The position numbers and the translations under genes are program-made. The notes under the pieces were generated by a model. It was not told the origin of the DNA. It ran no database searches and was given only the letters and a program-made list of their open reading frames with translations. A DNA stretch of 64,000 bases from a virus, in the IMG/VR virus record IMGVR_UViG_3300041964_000099, positions 1 through 64,000 of that record; one strand, 5' to 3'. Shown in pieces: positions 56,742-63,528 of this stretch; position 1 is the first letter of the stretch; every line of letters begins with the position of its first letter.

Positions 56742-56954
56742 ATGATTACTGCCTCCTCCCTCTTAGATCCTCCGCCCATCGAAGCTGACAACATCAGTGA
56801 TAACGAAAATAGCGAAACCAATGTTTCACTATCCGTCGATGTGCCACCAAATGTACGCACGCGAATTCGGATTCAAGCAGCTCTTAAAAATGAGCCAATA
56901 AGAAACGTTGTCATTCGATATTTAGAGCAAGGACTTTCAGCCGACGAAGGCTAG
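56742..56954 (+). CDS. Ribbon-helix-helix DNA-binding protein
   Basis: From the ATG at 56742 the product has 70 residues. A TTG at 56712 is an alternative start. After a polar start, VSLSVDVPPNVRTRIRIQAA and NEPIRNVVIRYLEQGL give the beta-strand, helix A and helix B of an RHH/CopG-type dimer, with the strand SLSVDV likely contacting DNA. On plasmids such small proteins act as partition factors or antitoxins and copy-number repressors. It ends the ATPase operon. No ParA-type ATPase was found beside it. Confidence 0.75.
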   Translation: MITASSLLDPPPIEADNISDNENSETNVSLSVDVPPNVRTRIRIQAALKNEPIRNVVIRYLEQGLSADEG

Positions 56955-57235
56955 ACAATAAAACCTCGCCGCCCGATCGCTGAAACCCAGACCAAGGGCG
57001 CTCTACCGATGTCACCCAGGTAGAAGCGCACACAGCAAAAAAACCGCTTTGTGGGCTTCTGCCCTTAAGCTCGAAAAACTCAAAAGTAAAAGACGGCCCT
57101 TCCCCTGATGTCACCCAGTCGCAAGGCCGCCTATCGGTTCCTTTCACTTTGAAACCATGACTAACACCTTAGCCGATCCAAACGGAATCGAGCAAGGAAC
57201 GCAGCTACGCAAAATGGCTGAATTCCTTGCTGTAC

Positions 57236-57258
57236 ATAGAAAAAAAAATTTTTTCTAT
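57236..57258. repeat. A/T-rich inverted repeat
   Basis: ATAGAAAAAA and TTTTTTCTAT form a 10-bp inverted repeat around three A. In either direction it would read as an A-run/T-run stem, a candidate small terminator or bent-DNA site. Confidence 0.5.
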
Positions 57259-57263
57259 CGCAA

Positions 57264-57323
57264 AAACCTTCAAAGACCCTTGACACCGTATGTAGGTAGT
57301 CAGGGCTTGAAGGTTTCTTTTTT
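57264..57323 (+). terminator. Long hairpin followed by T-tract
   Basis: AAACCTTCAAAGACCCT (57264-57280) pairs with AGGGCTTGAAGGTTT (57302-57316) with a two-base bulge. A CTTTTTTT tract follows. The loop of 21 bases is large for a simple terminator, so an RNA-based control element is possible. Confidence 0.55.
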
Positions 57324-57425
57324 TAAGAATTCCTTTCGAGTGCTGCTGATACATTACGGCGTCAAGTGTTCTTCAGGAACATTATTGCAGCAAACGGCGT
57401 GCATTCGCGGGCCATAGGACAGTAA

Positions 57426-57459
57426 AAGGCCACCGTTGTCATCACACAACGGTGGCCTT
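57426..57459 (+). terminator. Terminator with perfect 14-bp stem
   Basis: AAGGCCACCGTTGT (57426-57439) pairs exactly with ACAACGGTGGCCTT (57446-57459) over a six-base loop, followed by CGCTTTTCTT. Confidence 0.7.
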
Positions 57460-57514
57460 CGCTTTTCTTGTCTCAAGTCATTCAGTATCCAGTCATCACA
57501 GAAGGAGAACCAGC

Positions 57515-57910
57515 ATGGCTCATGCTGACGCTGCCACGTCTCATTGTCCAAATATAGCAACAGTTTGTAAACTCCCCCGCAAATCCAAAGGGCTTAGGGT
57601 GCAACAAGCGGCTGAACCGCCCAAAAAGCGCACCCTAAACGCTGCCGTACTGCTGAGAGATGCCGCCACACTGCCTGACGCCGAAATTGAATCTCTGATC
57701 GAAGCGCTGCACGGGCTGCTCGATGCTCGAAAGCTCGAAGCTGAACCAGAGCCTGAGTCCGGTGGCGATCGCCAAAGCACAGCCAGCAAGGGGCAAGGCG
57801 GTCACTTTGTTCGGAAAATGATCAACAACTGCGGCCCCTATCAATATCTGCGCTTCCGCAGTGGGGGAAAATACCGCTCTGTCTACCTTGGCAAAGCTAA
57901 GGAGGCGTGA
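57515..57910 (+). CDS. DUF6788-like protein, putative
   Basis: The ATG at 57515 has GAAGGAG upstream (131 residues). The N-terminal two thirds are variable and helical (PDAEIESLIEALHGLLDARK). The C-terminal end has NCGPYQYLRFRSGGKYRSVY followed by LGK. This matches the GPYxYLRxxxxGKxRSxYxGK ending of small cyanobacterial and plasmid proteins grouped near DUF6788. Function unknown; a nucleic-acid-contacting basic tail is plausible. It is the first gene of the replication operon and overlaps the next by one base. Confidence 0.6.
   Translation: MAHADAATSHCPNIATVCKLPRKSKGLRVQQAAEPPKKRTLNAAVLLRDAATLPDAEIESLIEALHGLLDARKLEAEPEPESGGDRQSTASKGQGGHFVRKMINNCGPYQYLRFRSGGKYRSVYLGKAKEA
57594..57638. repeat. 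Inverted repeat, 9-bp arms TTAGGGTGC/GCACCCTAA
   Basis: The arms at 57594-57602 and 57630-57638 are separated by 27 bases, the same arms and spacing as at 1195-1239. Here the element lies inside the gene at 57515. Confidence 0.5.
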
Positions 57911-58308
57911 TGGAGAAGCCAGAACGTGATGAAGTGCAAACGGCACTAGCAATTGTTAAGCTGCATCCCGGCATCACGCGAGAGTCGCTGGCCGTCCAGC
58001 TCGGCTATACCCCAACGATCGAGCGGGCTGGGCGCGATGGCCGAATTCCTCGCGCAAAGATCACCCGAATTGTTGAAATCCTGAAGCAAAAACATAAGGT
58101 TCAAATCGTTGAACCAAAATTCAAGGATTCTCACGCTCAGCTTCGGCTGTACGCCCACGGCGCAAAAATTCCGCAGCCCAAACCGATATTTCAAAGCAGG
58201 GTTGAACCTGCCTGCAATGTCTATGTTGACCCTGCAATTAAAGGGAGCTGGAAGCCGCCGAACTCCTCACGCCAACGCCAACAAATCAATCACAGGAGAC
58301 AAGCATAA
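57910..58308 (+). CDS. Winged-helix-like protein
   Basis: The 132-residue product starts on the stop of the gene before it. TALAIVKLHPGITRESLAVQ then LGY and RAKITRIVEILKQKHKVQIV describe a helix-turn-helix with a following wing, as in small winged-helix regulators. The C-terminus is basic and extended (SSRQRQQINHRRQ). It may regulate or assist replication of the element. Confidence 0.6.
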   Translation: MEKPERDEVQTALAIVKLHPGITRESLAVQLGYTPTIERAGRDGRIPRAKITRIVEILKQKHKVQIVEPKFKDSHAQLRLYAHGAKIPQPKPIFQSRVEPACNVYVDPAIKGSWKPPNSSRQRQQINHRRQA

Positions 58309-58769
58309 TGCGCGGAATTTTATGGGCTGTACTGGTTCAACCAGAGCAACTGGAAATCGATCGACGCTATCCTTGCGGCGATCCCCACCACATCACCCTG
58401 AAATATGATGTTGAGCTTGGCAGAATTGAGGCGCTGAATTGTCTGGGCACAGAGTTTGACGCGATCGTTTGGGCTGAAGCTGCTAACAATCGCATTCAAG
58501 CTTTGCAGGTAAAAGTGCCTGGTTTTATTCCTTCAGAGAATCCGTTCCCGCACATTACGGTGAGCTACATCGAAGGAGTTGAGCCATGCGAATCCAACCA
58601 AATGTTGGCGGACTATGCAAGTAATCCGGCGCTCAAAGCGATGGCTGAGGCTCGCGGCCAAATCCGCTTTTTTGACAAGTCGCGAATTGTGAAATGCCGA
58701 ATTGAGTTTCAGGAATTTCCTCCAACTGAAACTAATGCGATCGAATTTCAAACAGATATTTGCTCTTAA
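58308..58769 (+). CDS. 2H phosphoesterase-like protein
   Basis: The 153-residue product has two copies of the HxT/S motif that defines the 2H superfamily. They are HHITLKY at about residues 27-33 and PHITVSY at 81-87, each in a strand context. The length of about 150 residues fits a minimal 2H domain (LigT/CPDase fold), which acts on 2'-5' or cyclic phosphate ends of RNA or nucleotides. On mobile elements such enzymes can repair RNA or degrade immune cyclic-nucleotide signals; that is inference. AGGAG precedes the ATG. Confidence 0.7.
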   Translation: MRGILWAVLVQPEQLEIDRRYPCGDPHHITLKYDVELGRIEALNCLGTEFDAIVWAEAANNRIQALQVKVPGFIPSENPFPHITVSYIEGVEPCESNQMLADYASNPALKAMAEARGQIRFFDKSRIVKCRIEFQEFPPTETNAIEFQTDICS

Positions 58770-58776
58770 AGAAAAA

Positions 58777-58806
58777 CCCCAGTAGTCCTGGCCGGGATTA
58801 CTGGGG
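58777..58806. other. Hairpin upstream of the leader peptide
   Basis: CCCCAGTAGTCC (58777-58788) pairs with GGATTACTGGGG (58795-58806) with one wobble and a six-base loop. There is no T-tract on the plus strand. On the minus strand a T-run follows the stem (AAAAA at 58772-58776). It may control the initiator gene's leader. Confidence 0.5.
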
Positions 58807-58830
58807 CCACAGAACTATCAAATCAAGATC

Positions 58831-58890
58831 ATGACACAAACCAGCTTGAAACTGCTTCCGCACAGCCTGACGGCGAGGAGCAGGAAATGA
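58831..58890 (+). CDS. Leader peptide coupled to the replication-like gene
   Basis: A 19-codon reading frame (MTQTSLKLLPHSLTARSRK) ends in an ATGA that supplies the start of the next gene, whose ribosome site GAGGAGCAGG lies inside it. Short coupled leaders are common before plasmid replication-initiator genes. Its start MTQTS echoes the MTQTT of the initiator-like gene, so it may derive from a duplication. Confidence 0.5.
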   Translation: MTQTSLKLLPHSLTARSRK

Positions 58891-60038
58891 CACAAACCAC
58901 ACCTCAACCCAAAGACAAACCGCACTATCGGTTTTACCTTGAACAGATAAAAGAAGACTACGAACAAGGCAATTTAACCGCGAAAGGAGCGCTACTCATG
59001 GCTCTGCGGATCATGCGGAGACCGGGGCATCAGCTCAGAATCACGAACATGGATGACTTTGCCAAGATCATTGGCTGCAATGCCCGCACCTGCTACAGCT
59101 CAATTAACAGGCTGAAAGAAGAGAAGCTAATTGAGTGGAAAGATGTCGCGGGCATTGATATCTGGATTCCCGTCAGGAAAGAATCAGCCGTTGCTAAACG
59201 CAAAATTGGCATTGATCAAACGATCAGTGGCACTGATCAAACGATCAATCCTACTGATCAAACGATCAGTGGCACTGATCAAACGATCAATGACACCCCC
59301 TTAGAATCCTTGTCAGAGGCCGATTCTAGCGATCCCCCCAATTCTTTCTCAGATAATTCTTCAATTTTTTCTCAAAGAGAGAGAGAAAGCGCGGAAGATT
59401 TTGAAAAATTAGAACAGCCGTCTGCTTCGTTGCCGGAACAAAACGAACCCCCCACAATCCCAGACAACACGGGTGGAGACCAAAGTTCCGCCGCGCCTGC
59501 TGCGGCCCCGTTCGACTGGAAAACTTATCACTGGGCTGGATACGAAAAGGCTGGAGATGGTGGCAGCGATCCTAAGTTTTGGGATTGGGCCAGAGACTTT
59601 GTTGTTGGACTGGCTGAAAAACGCGCAAATTCAGATAGCCCGATCGGTGAAATTGATGCCTATACCCGCAAGTGCATCCAGACCCGTGCAGCAGCAGGGT
59701 ATGAAAAATATCTGATTTCGATCGGGGTTTTAGCACCTCCTCAAGCCCCACCCCAAGCTGCAAGTCAAACTGAATCGGTGAGAGGTCGCGGCATTCATTG
59801 GTCTGAATCAGGCAGTTGGGAAAATCCTCCCAGTGATTTGAGCGAGGAATTTGCCCTCTTTAAGATTCATTGGTCGCGTTTAGAGCTGGGCTGGAAGAAT
59901 CCGGCCTTCCTGGAATGGATTGAAAAAGCTCAGGCCCTGCAAGCTTTCCGTTGGGATAACTACAGCAGTCTGCACACCTTGCCGGACTGGGCTGTAGCGA
60001 AGCTAGCTCACGATCTTTCAAACACAAAATTCCTATGA
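58887..60038 (+). CDS. Replication-initiator-like protein (lambda O-style) with iterons inside the gene
   Basis: The 383-residue product begins with a helical wing/HTH domain (about residues 10-95: AKIIGCNARTCYSSINRLKE then KLIEWKDV), as in winged-helix initiators and DnaD/lambda O-type proteins. Codons 109-136 fall in four 21-bp repeats that encode (I/T)DQTI(S/N)xx. An AT-rich and GAGAGA-rich stretch follows (about 59340-59420). The C-terminal half (from FDWKTYHW) has a helical domain. N-terminal DNA-binding domain, iterons and AT-rich segment inside the reading frame is the organisation of lambda O/ori. It overlaps the next gene by four bases. Confidence 0.75.
   Translation: MTQTTPQPKDKPHYRFYLEQIKEDYEQGNLTAKGALLMALRIMRRPGHQLRITNMDDFAKIIGCNARTCYSSINRLKEEKLIEWKDVAGIDIWIPVRKESAVAKRKIGIDQTISGTDQTINPTDQTISGTDQTINDTPLESLSEADSSDPPNSFSDNSSIFSQRERESAEDFEKLEQPSASLPEQNEPPTIPDNTGGDQSSAAPAAAPFDWKTYHWAGYEKAGDGGSDPKFWDWARDFVVGLAEKRANSDSPIGEIDAYTRKCIQTRAAAGYEKYLISIGVLAPPQAPPQAASQTESVRGRGIHWSESGSWENPPSDLSEEFALFKIHWSRLELGWKNPAFLEWIEKAQALQAFRWDNYSSLHTLPDWAVAKLAHDLSNTKFL
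59211..59294 (+). repeat. Four 21-bp iterons inside the replication-like gene
   Basis: Units start at 59211, 59232, 59253 and 59274, each with GATCAAACGATCA. They alternate between two forms (…CAGTGGC and …CAATCCT/CAATGAC). The 21-bp period equals two helical turns, as in classical iteron arrays. The same array, in part inverted, occurs at 9301-9384. Confidence 0.9.
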
Positions 60039-60490
60039 GCATTCCAAAAATTCGCTTAAAGGCTGATTGCCCCTTGGCAAAGCTGAACGAAATTTTCCCC
60101 AAAGGTGTGCCGGTCGGCTCTACTGAGCCATTGCTTCTTGTGCAGAATCAGCCTTGCTTAGCGCTGTTCCTACGAACTCCGACCGCACGCTTACATGATG
60201 AGCTGATTGATCAAGTTCTAGCCGCACTTCAAGATGATGCCGTTCCTGTGAGCATCACGCTCACAGTAGCAGAGGCGGCGATCGTGCCAATTTTGCCTGA
60301 ATGGGTTGAGTCTCCTGAAGAAGAAGCCCACGGGTTAATTCAGCAGTTTGAAGCGTGGAACTCATTGACTGCCGAGCAGCGTACCAAAACAGTGCTGGCA
60401 GCCAATCGCCTCGTTGCGCTTGACTCAGGCCCAATCAGCTTTCCACTCTGGCTGAAATTGCTCAATTGGAGAGATTCTAAATGCCAATAA
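60035..60490 (+). CDS. Hypothetical protein
   Basis: The 151-residue product is coupled to the replication-like gene by an ATGA overlap. It has a strand-rich first part (PLLLVQNQPCLALFLRTPT; VPVSITLTVAEAAIVPILPE) and a helical C-terminus (LTAEQRTKTVLAANRLVAL). No motif. Position suggests a replication-accessory role, unproven. Confidence 0.65.
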   Translation: MSIPKIRLKADCPLAKLNEIFPKGVPVGSTEPLLLVQNQPCLALFLRTPTARLHDELIDQVLAALQDDAVPVSITLTVAEAAIVPILPEWVESPEEEAHGLIQQFEAWNSLTAEQRTKTVLAANRLVALDSGPISFPLWLKLLNWRDSKCQ

Positions 60491-60786
60491 GAAGTTTGAT
60501 GCAAGTAGGCGCGGTCGCCCACCACATTCCAACACGGCTGCTGTTAATCGTTGCTGCAATTGAAACCTATGCCAAGAAGTGCTGGCTGTGGGATGCTCCC
60601 CGACCAGGAGGCAATCGCTATCCAGTCGAGGAGTGTGAATTGGCACGGCTGGAACATCTGACTGCGGCAGTTTTAGTCATGGGCCAAACCTTGATTTCAG
60701 TAGTGCGGCAAGGCGATCTGATTATTCTCAGCAACGACCATCGCCGCATTGGAGTGCGGCTCAACCATTCAGGCAGGAGGAACTAA
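60481..60786 (+). CDS. Hypothetical protein
   Basis: The 101-residue product overlaps both neighbours. It is helical in the centre (PTRLLLIVAAIETYAKKCWL; LEHLTAAVLVMGQTLISVVR) with a basic C-terminus (RRIGVRLNHSGRRN). The short hydrophobic helices are not long enough for clear membrane spans. Function unknown. Confidence 0.6.
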   Translation: MPIRSLMQVGAVAHHIPTRLLLIVAAIETYAKKCWLWDAPRPGGNRYPVEECELARLEHLTAAVLVMGQTLISVVRQGDLIILSNDHRRIGVRLNHSGRRN

Positions 60787-60962
60787 TGCGCTACTCAGAG
60801 CTTGAGCAACTGCTGAAACAAAACCTTGATCCTAAGTTGCGGATTGATCTGCAACTAACGATGAGGAAGCTATCAGAGCAGGACATGGCGGCGCTGAATG
60901 ACGCGATCGCCCTGCTGCGCGAATCAGCTTCAATGGAGCCGATACCGAAACAACCCCTATGA
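60786..60962 (+). CDS. Small helical protein
   Basis: This 58-residue reading frame starts on the stop of the gene before it and ends inside the start of the next (ATGA). It is amphipathic helical (MRYSELEQLLKQNLDPKLRI; LSEQDMAALNDAIALLRES). The tight coupling on both sides supports it as a real gene. No family. Confidence 0.55.
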   Translation: MRYSELEQLLKQNLDPKLRIDLQLTMRKLSEQDMAALNDAIALLRESASMEPIPKQPL

Positions 60963-62041
60963 CTTTGGCTGATTGCGAGGCTATAAAGGAACAGATCAGG
61001 CTATTGTCACCCCAGCCTGACGAAAATCTCCATGCGCCATCGTCAAGACCTTGCCTGCACAGCGATCGGGCAGAAAATGCTGCGTCAACTGATGGCAGCA
61101 CCGCTCGGCCTAAGCACGAAGGCCATCGCCGATCACGCCGTCGAGACGGAAACCCTGACGCGCCGCCGTCTCTACCAGCTTGTCGGGACAGGCTGGGTAA
61201 AAGTGAAGGGCGACAATCCGCTGACCTGGCAGCCGTCTCAGAAGCTGATTGCCCAGCCACCGAGCTGTCCGAACCTGGCGACGGCCTAACCGCCCCAGCC
61301 GTACCGCCTTATCCGATCGGCAAAAAGCTGCAACGACATTCCAGCGGCCATGTGTATGAGATTCGTCACGCCTCCGCTACCCATGCAACCTTAAATTGTG
61401 AGCTGGGTGGCAGGGTTATCTCATCGCTGCTGACCTGGGCAGAAGTTGAAGCTGAATTCGATGTTTTGGCCGACCTGTTTCGATCGGCTGGTTTTGAATG
61501 CCTGCGAATCAAGAAAACGCTGCATGTCCTGATTGGCACTGCTCAGCAGATTGATGAACTGTTCAAGCACTGCTGCTCAACAAAAACGATTCAGGCAGGC
61601 CGGATCAAAGGCGTGCAGACCTTAGTAGGAAAGCGCTGGACATATTTAGGCGGCTGTTTTGCTGGCGAGAAAGGCCGAAAGTATGCCGATATTTATGAGC
61701 TGCTGCCAGAAGGCACGAAGCTGCGGCCTGTGCGCTACTCCTATCAAGGCCGAATGGTCAGCTACCGCAAGCAAAATTATGTGCTGGGGCAGAAAGTGGT
61801 GGCCTGCGCGAAATGGTGGTTCCGCGAGCTGGAGCGCGATCACATCACTTCGAGAGTTCCTGCCCCAAACAATCCTACAAGCGATCGCCTTCAGAAAATC
61901 GCACAACTTGAAGCTGAATGCGATCGCATTCAGGCTGAAGGCGAAATTGCACCTGCAAACTGCTGGCTAGAGCGCCCCCCCGTGCCACAGCAACAAAGAC
62001 AATCGGCAAGTCTTTTACCGCTCGAAGCAAGCGATTTTTAA
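60959..62041 (+). CDS. Hypothetical protein, probably a composite of shifted frames
   Basis: The 360-codon frame begins MTLADCEAIKEQIRLL. Residues about 30-110 are low-complexity, Arg/Ser/Pro-rich and unlike a folded protein, and the same DNA encodes a convincing wHTH in another frame (61032-61289). From about residue 115 (PYPIGKKLQRHSSGHVYEI) the frame looks genuine: strands, LIGTAQQIDELFKHC, a basic patch and QNYVLGQKVVACAKWWFRE. A GTG at 61352 is a possible internal start. The last 20 residues again look shifted relative to the next small gene. Frame changes at both ends suggest ancestral frameshifts. Confidence 0.55.
   Translation: MTLADCEAIKEQIRLLSPQPDENLHAPSSRPCLHSDRAENAASTDGSTARPKHEGHRRSRRRDGNPDAPPSLPACRDRLGKSEGRQSADLAAVSEADCPATELSEPGDGLTAPAVPPYPIGKKLQRHSSGHVYEIRHASATHATLNCELGGRVISSLLTWAEVEAEFDVLADLFRSAGFECLRIKKTLHVLIGTAQQIDELFKHCCSTKTIQAGRIKGVQTLVGKRWTYLGGCFAGEKGRKYADIYELLPEGTKLRPVRYSYQGRMVSYRKQNYVLGQKVVACAKWWFRELERDHITSRVPAPNNPTSDRLQKIAQLEAECDRIQAEGEIAPANCWLERPPVPQQQRQSASLLPLEASDF
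61032..61289 (+). CDS. Winged-helix-like small protein nested in another frame
   Basis: The 85-residue frame reads MLRQLMAAPLGLSTKAIADH then AVETETLTRRRLYQLVGTGW and VKVKGDNPLTW. This is a good helix-turn-helix plus wing with conserved-looking hydrophobic positions. It uses a different frame from the larger frame at 60959, whose sequence over this DNA is low-complexity. I believe this frame is the coding one here. It may once have been the N-terminal domain of the protein continued from 61290. Confidence 0.55.
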   Translation: MRHRQDLACTAIGQKMLRQLMAAPLGLSTKAIADHAVETETLTRRRLYQLVGTGWVKVKGDNPLTWQPSQKLIAQPPSCPNLATA

Positions 62042-62072
62042 GGCTGTCCGGCCTAAACCTGGCAGTCCCAAG

Positions 62073-62213
62073 ATGGTCAAACGTCGCTACGTTGGCATGG
62101 CTGGCAGCGACGAAGACATCGCGGCCCAGGCCGCGATTAAGCGCCGCAATCAACTGCGGCAGCTCCGGCTTCAAATTCAACAGCTAGAAAAGGAGACCTC
62201 GATCGATGGGTGA
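62073..62213 (+). CDS. Small basic protein, possible shifted C-terminus of the preceding gene
   Basis: From the ATG at 62073 the product has 46 residues. The reading frame is open from 61971 and reads QVFYRSKQAIFKAVRPKPGS followed by PKMVKRRYVGM before a Glu-rich coiled helix (QLRQLRLQIQQLEKET). Continuity from 61971 suggests the segment was once the C-terminus of the 60959 protein. It overlaps the next gene by eight bases. Confidence 0.45.
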   Translation: MVKRRYVGMAGSDEDIAAQAAIKRRNQLRQLRLQIQQLEKETSIDG

Positions 62214-62655
62214 TTCAAAACGACGCAAATTGACAGATCCCAACTATGGAAGGCCACAGTGGTTGTGGAAGTCGCCGCCGACAGAAGACGATTTGCGCCG
62301 ATGGGCGCGAATTGTTCCTGAAGCTTTATCAATTGAGATTGCCTACAAAATTCGCACGAAAGAACTTGTGCCGCCTGAAAATGCCAGGATGCCCGCTGAC
62401 TGGCCGTACTATATGCGCTGTTTGGAGGTTTATCCCCCTGCAAATGACTGGATTGAGCAAGAAATCTACAAGCTAATTCAGCAAAAGTTAGTGCCCGAAT
62501 TTCGATCGAGAGATCAGGCGTATGTGCGATTACTGCTGATTTTAGGAGCGGCCCAAGCATTTGCTGAGATCTGTGAAGTCGATGACCGCAAATTTTTAGG
62601 AAGCTTAAACAATGCCCCTAATTTCATATCAGCCCTGGAAAGCCGAAAAAGTTGA
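62206..62655 (+). CDS. Hypothetical protein
   Basis: The 149-residue product has a strong AAAAGGAG site inside the previous frame. It begins with a basic segment (KRRKLTDPNYGRPQWLWKSP) and is helical thereafter (IEQEIYKLIQQKLVPEFRSR). It overlaps the next gene by 44 bases in another frame. Unknown family. Confidence 0.65.
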   Translation: MGDSKRRKLTDPNYGRPQWLWKSPPTEDDLRRWARIVPEALSIEIAYKIRTKELVPPENARMPADWPYYMRCLEVYPPANDWIEQEIYKLIQQKLVPEFRSRDQAYVRLLLILGAAQAFAEICEVDDRKFLGSLNNAPNFISALESRKS

Positions 62656-62992
62656 ATTGGCCGAATGTTTTCAGACAATTCGCCAAATTCGCAAGTACCC
62701 AATCAAAGTGGGCGATCGCCTGCATCACTGGCAGCAGCAGCGTAGCCCAAAGCGCCGCAAGCTAGGCGAGTCAATCTGCACAGAGATAAAGCCAATTTCC
62801 ATTTCAACGGAAGGAACAATCTGCCTAGACAGCAAACCACTAGACATTTACGCCGCTCGCATCTTCGCGATCGCCGATGGTTTTGAAAATTTAGATACTT
62901 TTTTCAACTTTTTTCAACAAGGTTATAGCTTTCCTTTTAGCGGAGTTGTAATTTGTTGGAAAGAGTTTGAAAAGTGGCAGGAACAAAGCTAA
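62612..62992 (+). CDS. ASCH-domain-like protein
   Basis: The 126-residue product carries QTIRQIRKYPIKVGDRLHHW (about residues 21-40) followed by QQQRSPKRRKLGES and CTEIKPISI. This is the order seen in small phage and plasmid ASCH-type proteins (TIR...GDxLxLyxgxRxxxcrKLge...C). ASCH domains are RNA-binding or RNA-modifying PUA relatives. The C-terminal half is aromatic and helical (ENLDTFFNFFQQGYSFPFSG). Confidence 0.65.
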   Translation: MPLISYQPWKAEKVELAECFQTIRQIRKYPIKVGDRLHHWQQQRSPKRRKLGESICTEIKPISISTEGTICLDSKPLDIYAARIFAIADGFENLDTFFNFFQQGYSFPFSGVVICWKEFEKWQEQS

Positions 62993-63023
62993 TTTTTGCC
63001 CCTAGAAAAAGACATAATATTCT

Positions 63024-63209
63024 ATGAGACTTACTGAAGACGCCAGACGAATGCTATCCACGATCGCGAATAGCGCTGAAACAAATCCGATCGAAATGAT
63101 CCATGCGTTAATTCATGAGGCGTACTATCGCCCTCACGGAGATTGGAACGAAATTTTAGCCAATTTCCGATCGCGATCGCAGTCAACCCCAACTGGAGAA
63201 TCAGAGTGA
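63024..63209 (+). CDS. Small helical protein
   Basis: The 61-residue product is helical (DARRMLSTIANSAETNPIEM; IHALIHEAYYRPHGD) with a polar C-terminal tail. It overlaps the next gene by four bases (GTGA). It could be an RHH-like or antitoxin-sized protein, without a clear signature. Confidence 0.5.
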   Translation: MRLTEDARRMLSTIANSAETNPIEMIHALIHEAYYRPHGDWNEILANFRSRSQSTPTGESE

Positions 63210-63514
63210 CAAATTTACCGATTGAACCTGAACAGAAAAATGAAATTCCGCTTGGAATTGCGGCTGAACGCCTCTTCTACGAGGCGCTAAACCAAGAGCG
63301 CACGGTTATCCTGCCGATGCTCCCTCCCGATAATGATAAGGGTCTTAAACCGGGAGAAACGGCTCCAGCGACCGGAGGTTTGCCCGCCAACTGTAGTGGT
63401 TTAGTGATTGCCGCTCACTGTTCAAGCGCTGATGCAAAAGAATTGATATCGATGGTTCTCTACTGGCAACAGAAACGCATCCACAGAGCAGAAGCTCAAG
63501 CACAAGCAAATTAA
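63206..63514 (+). CDS. Hypothetical small protein
   Basis: I chose the GTG at 63206, coupled to the gene before it (102 residues). An upstream ATG at 63143 would lie inside that gene. It has an acidic N-terminus, a Pro/Gly-rich centre (PPDNDKGLKPGETAPATGG) and a helical end (DAKELISMVLYWQQKRIHRA). Unknown. Confidence 0.55.
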   Translation: MTNLPIEPEQKNEIPLGIAAERLFYEALNQERTVILPMLPPDNDKGLKPGETAPATGGLPANCSGLVIAAHCSSADAKELISMVLYWQQKRIHRAEAQAQAN

Positions 63515-63528
63515 GCGGGGCAATCGTT

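Larger units (their letters stand above)
56955..57514. other. Non-coding region with several hairpins, 560 bp
   Basis: I see no convincing gene here. The stretch holds TGATGTCACCCA at about 57008 and 57107 (also once at 50947), an A/T palindrome at 57236, a long hairpin with T-tract at 57264 and a perfect 14-bp terminator at 57426. It separates the ATPase operon from the replication operon and could encode a short regulatory RNA. Confidence 0.5.

Noticed and set aside
56911-57147. 78-codon minus-strand frame
   Set aside because: It crosses a repeat-bearing non-coding stretch and has no ribosome site.
57157-57417. 86-codon reading frame
   Set aside because: It runs through two strong hairpins and a 10-base A/T palindrome (RKKNFFYRKN part), has no ribosome site and no sensible fold pattern.
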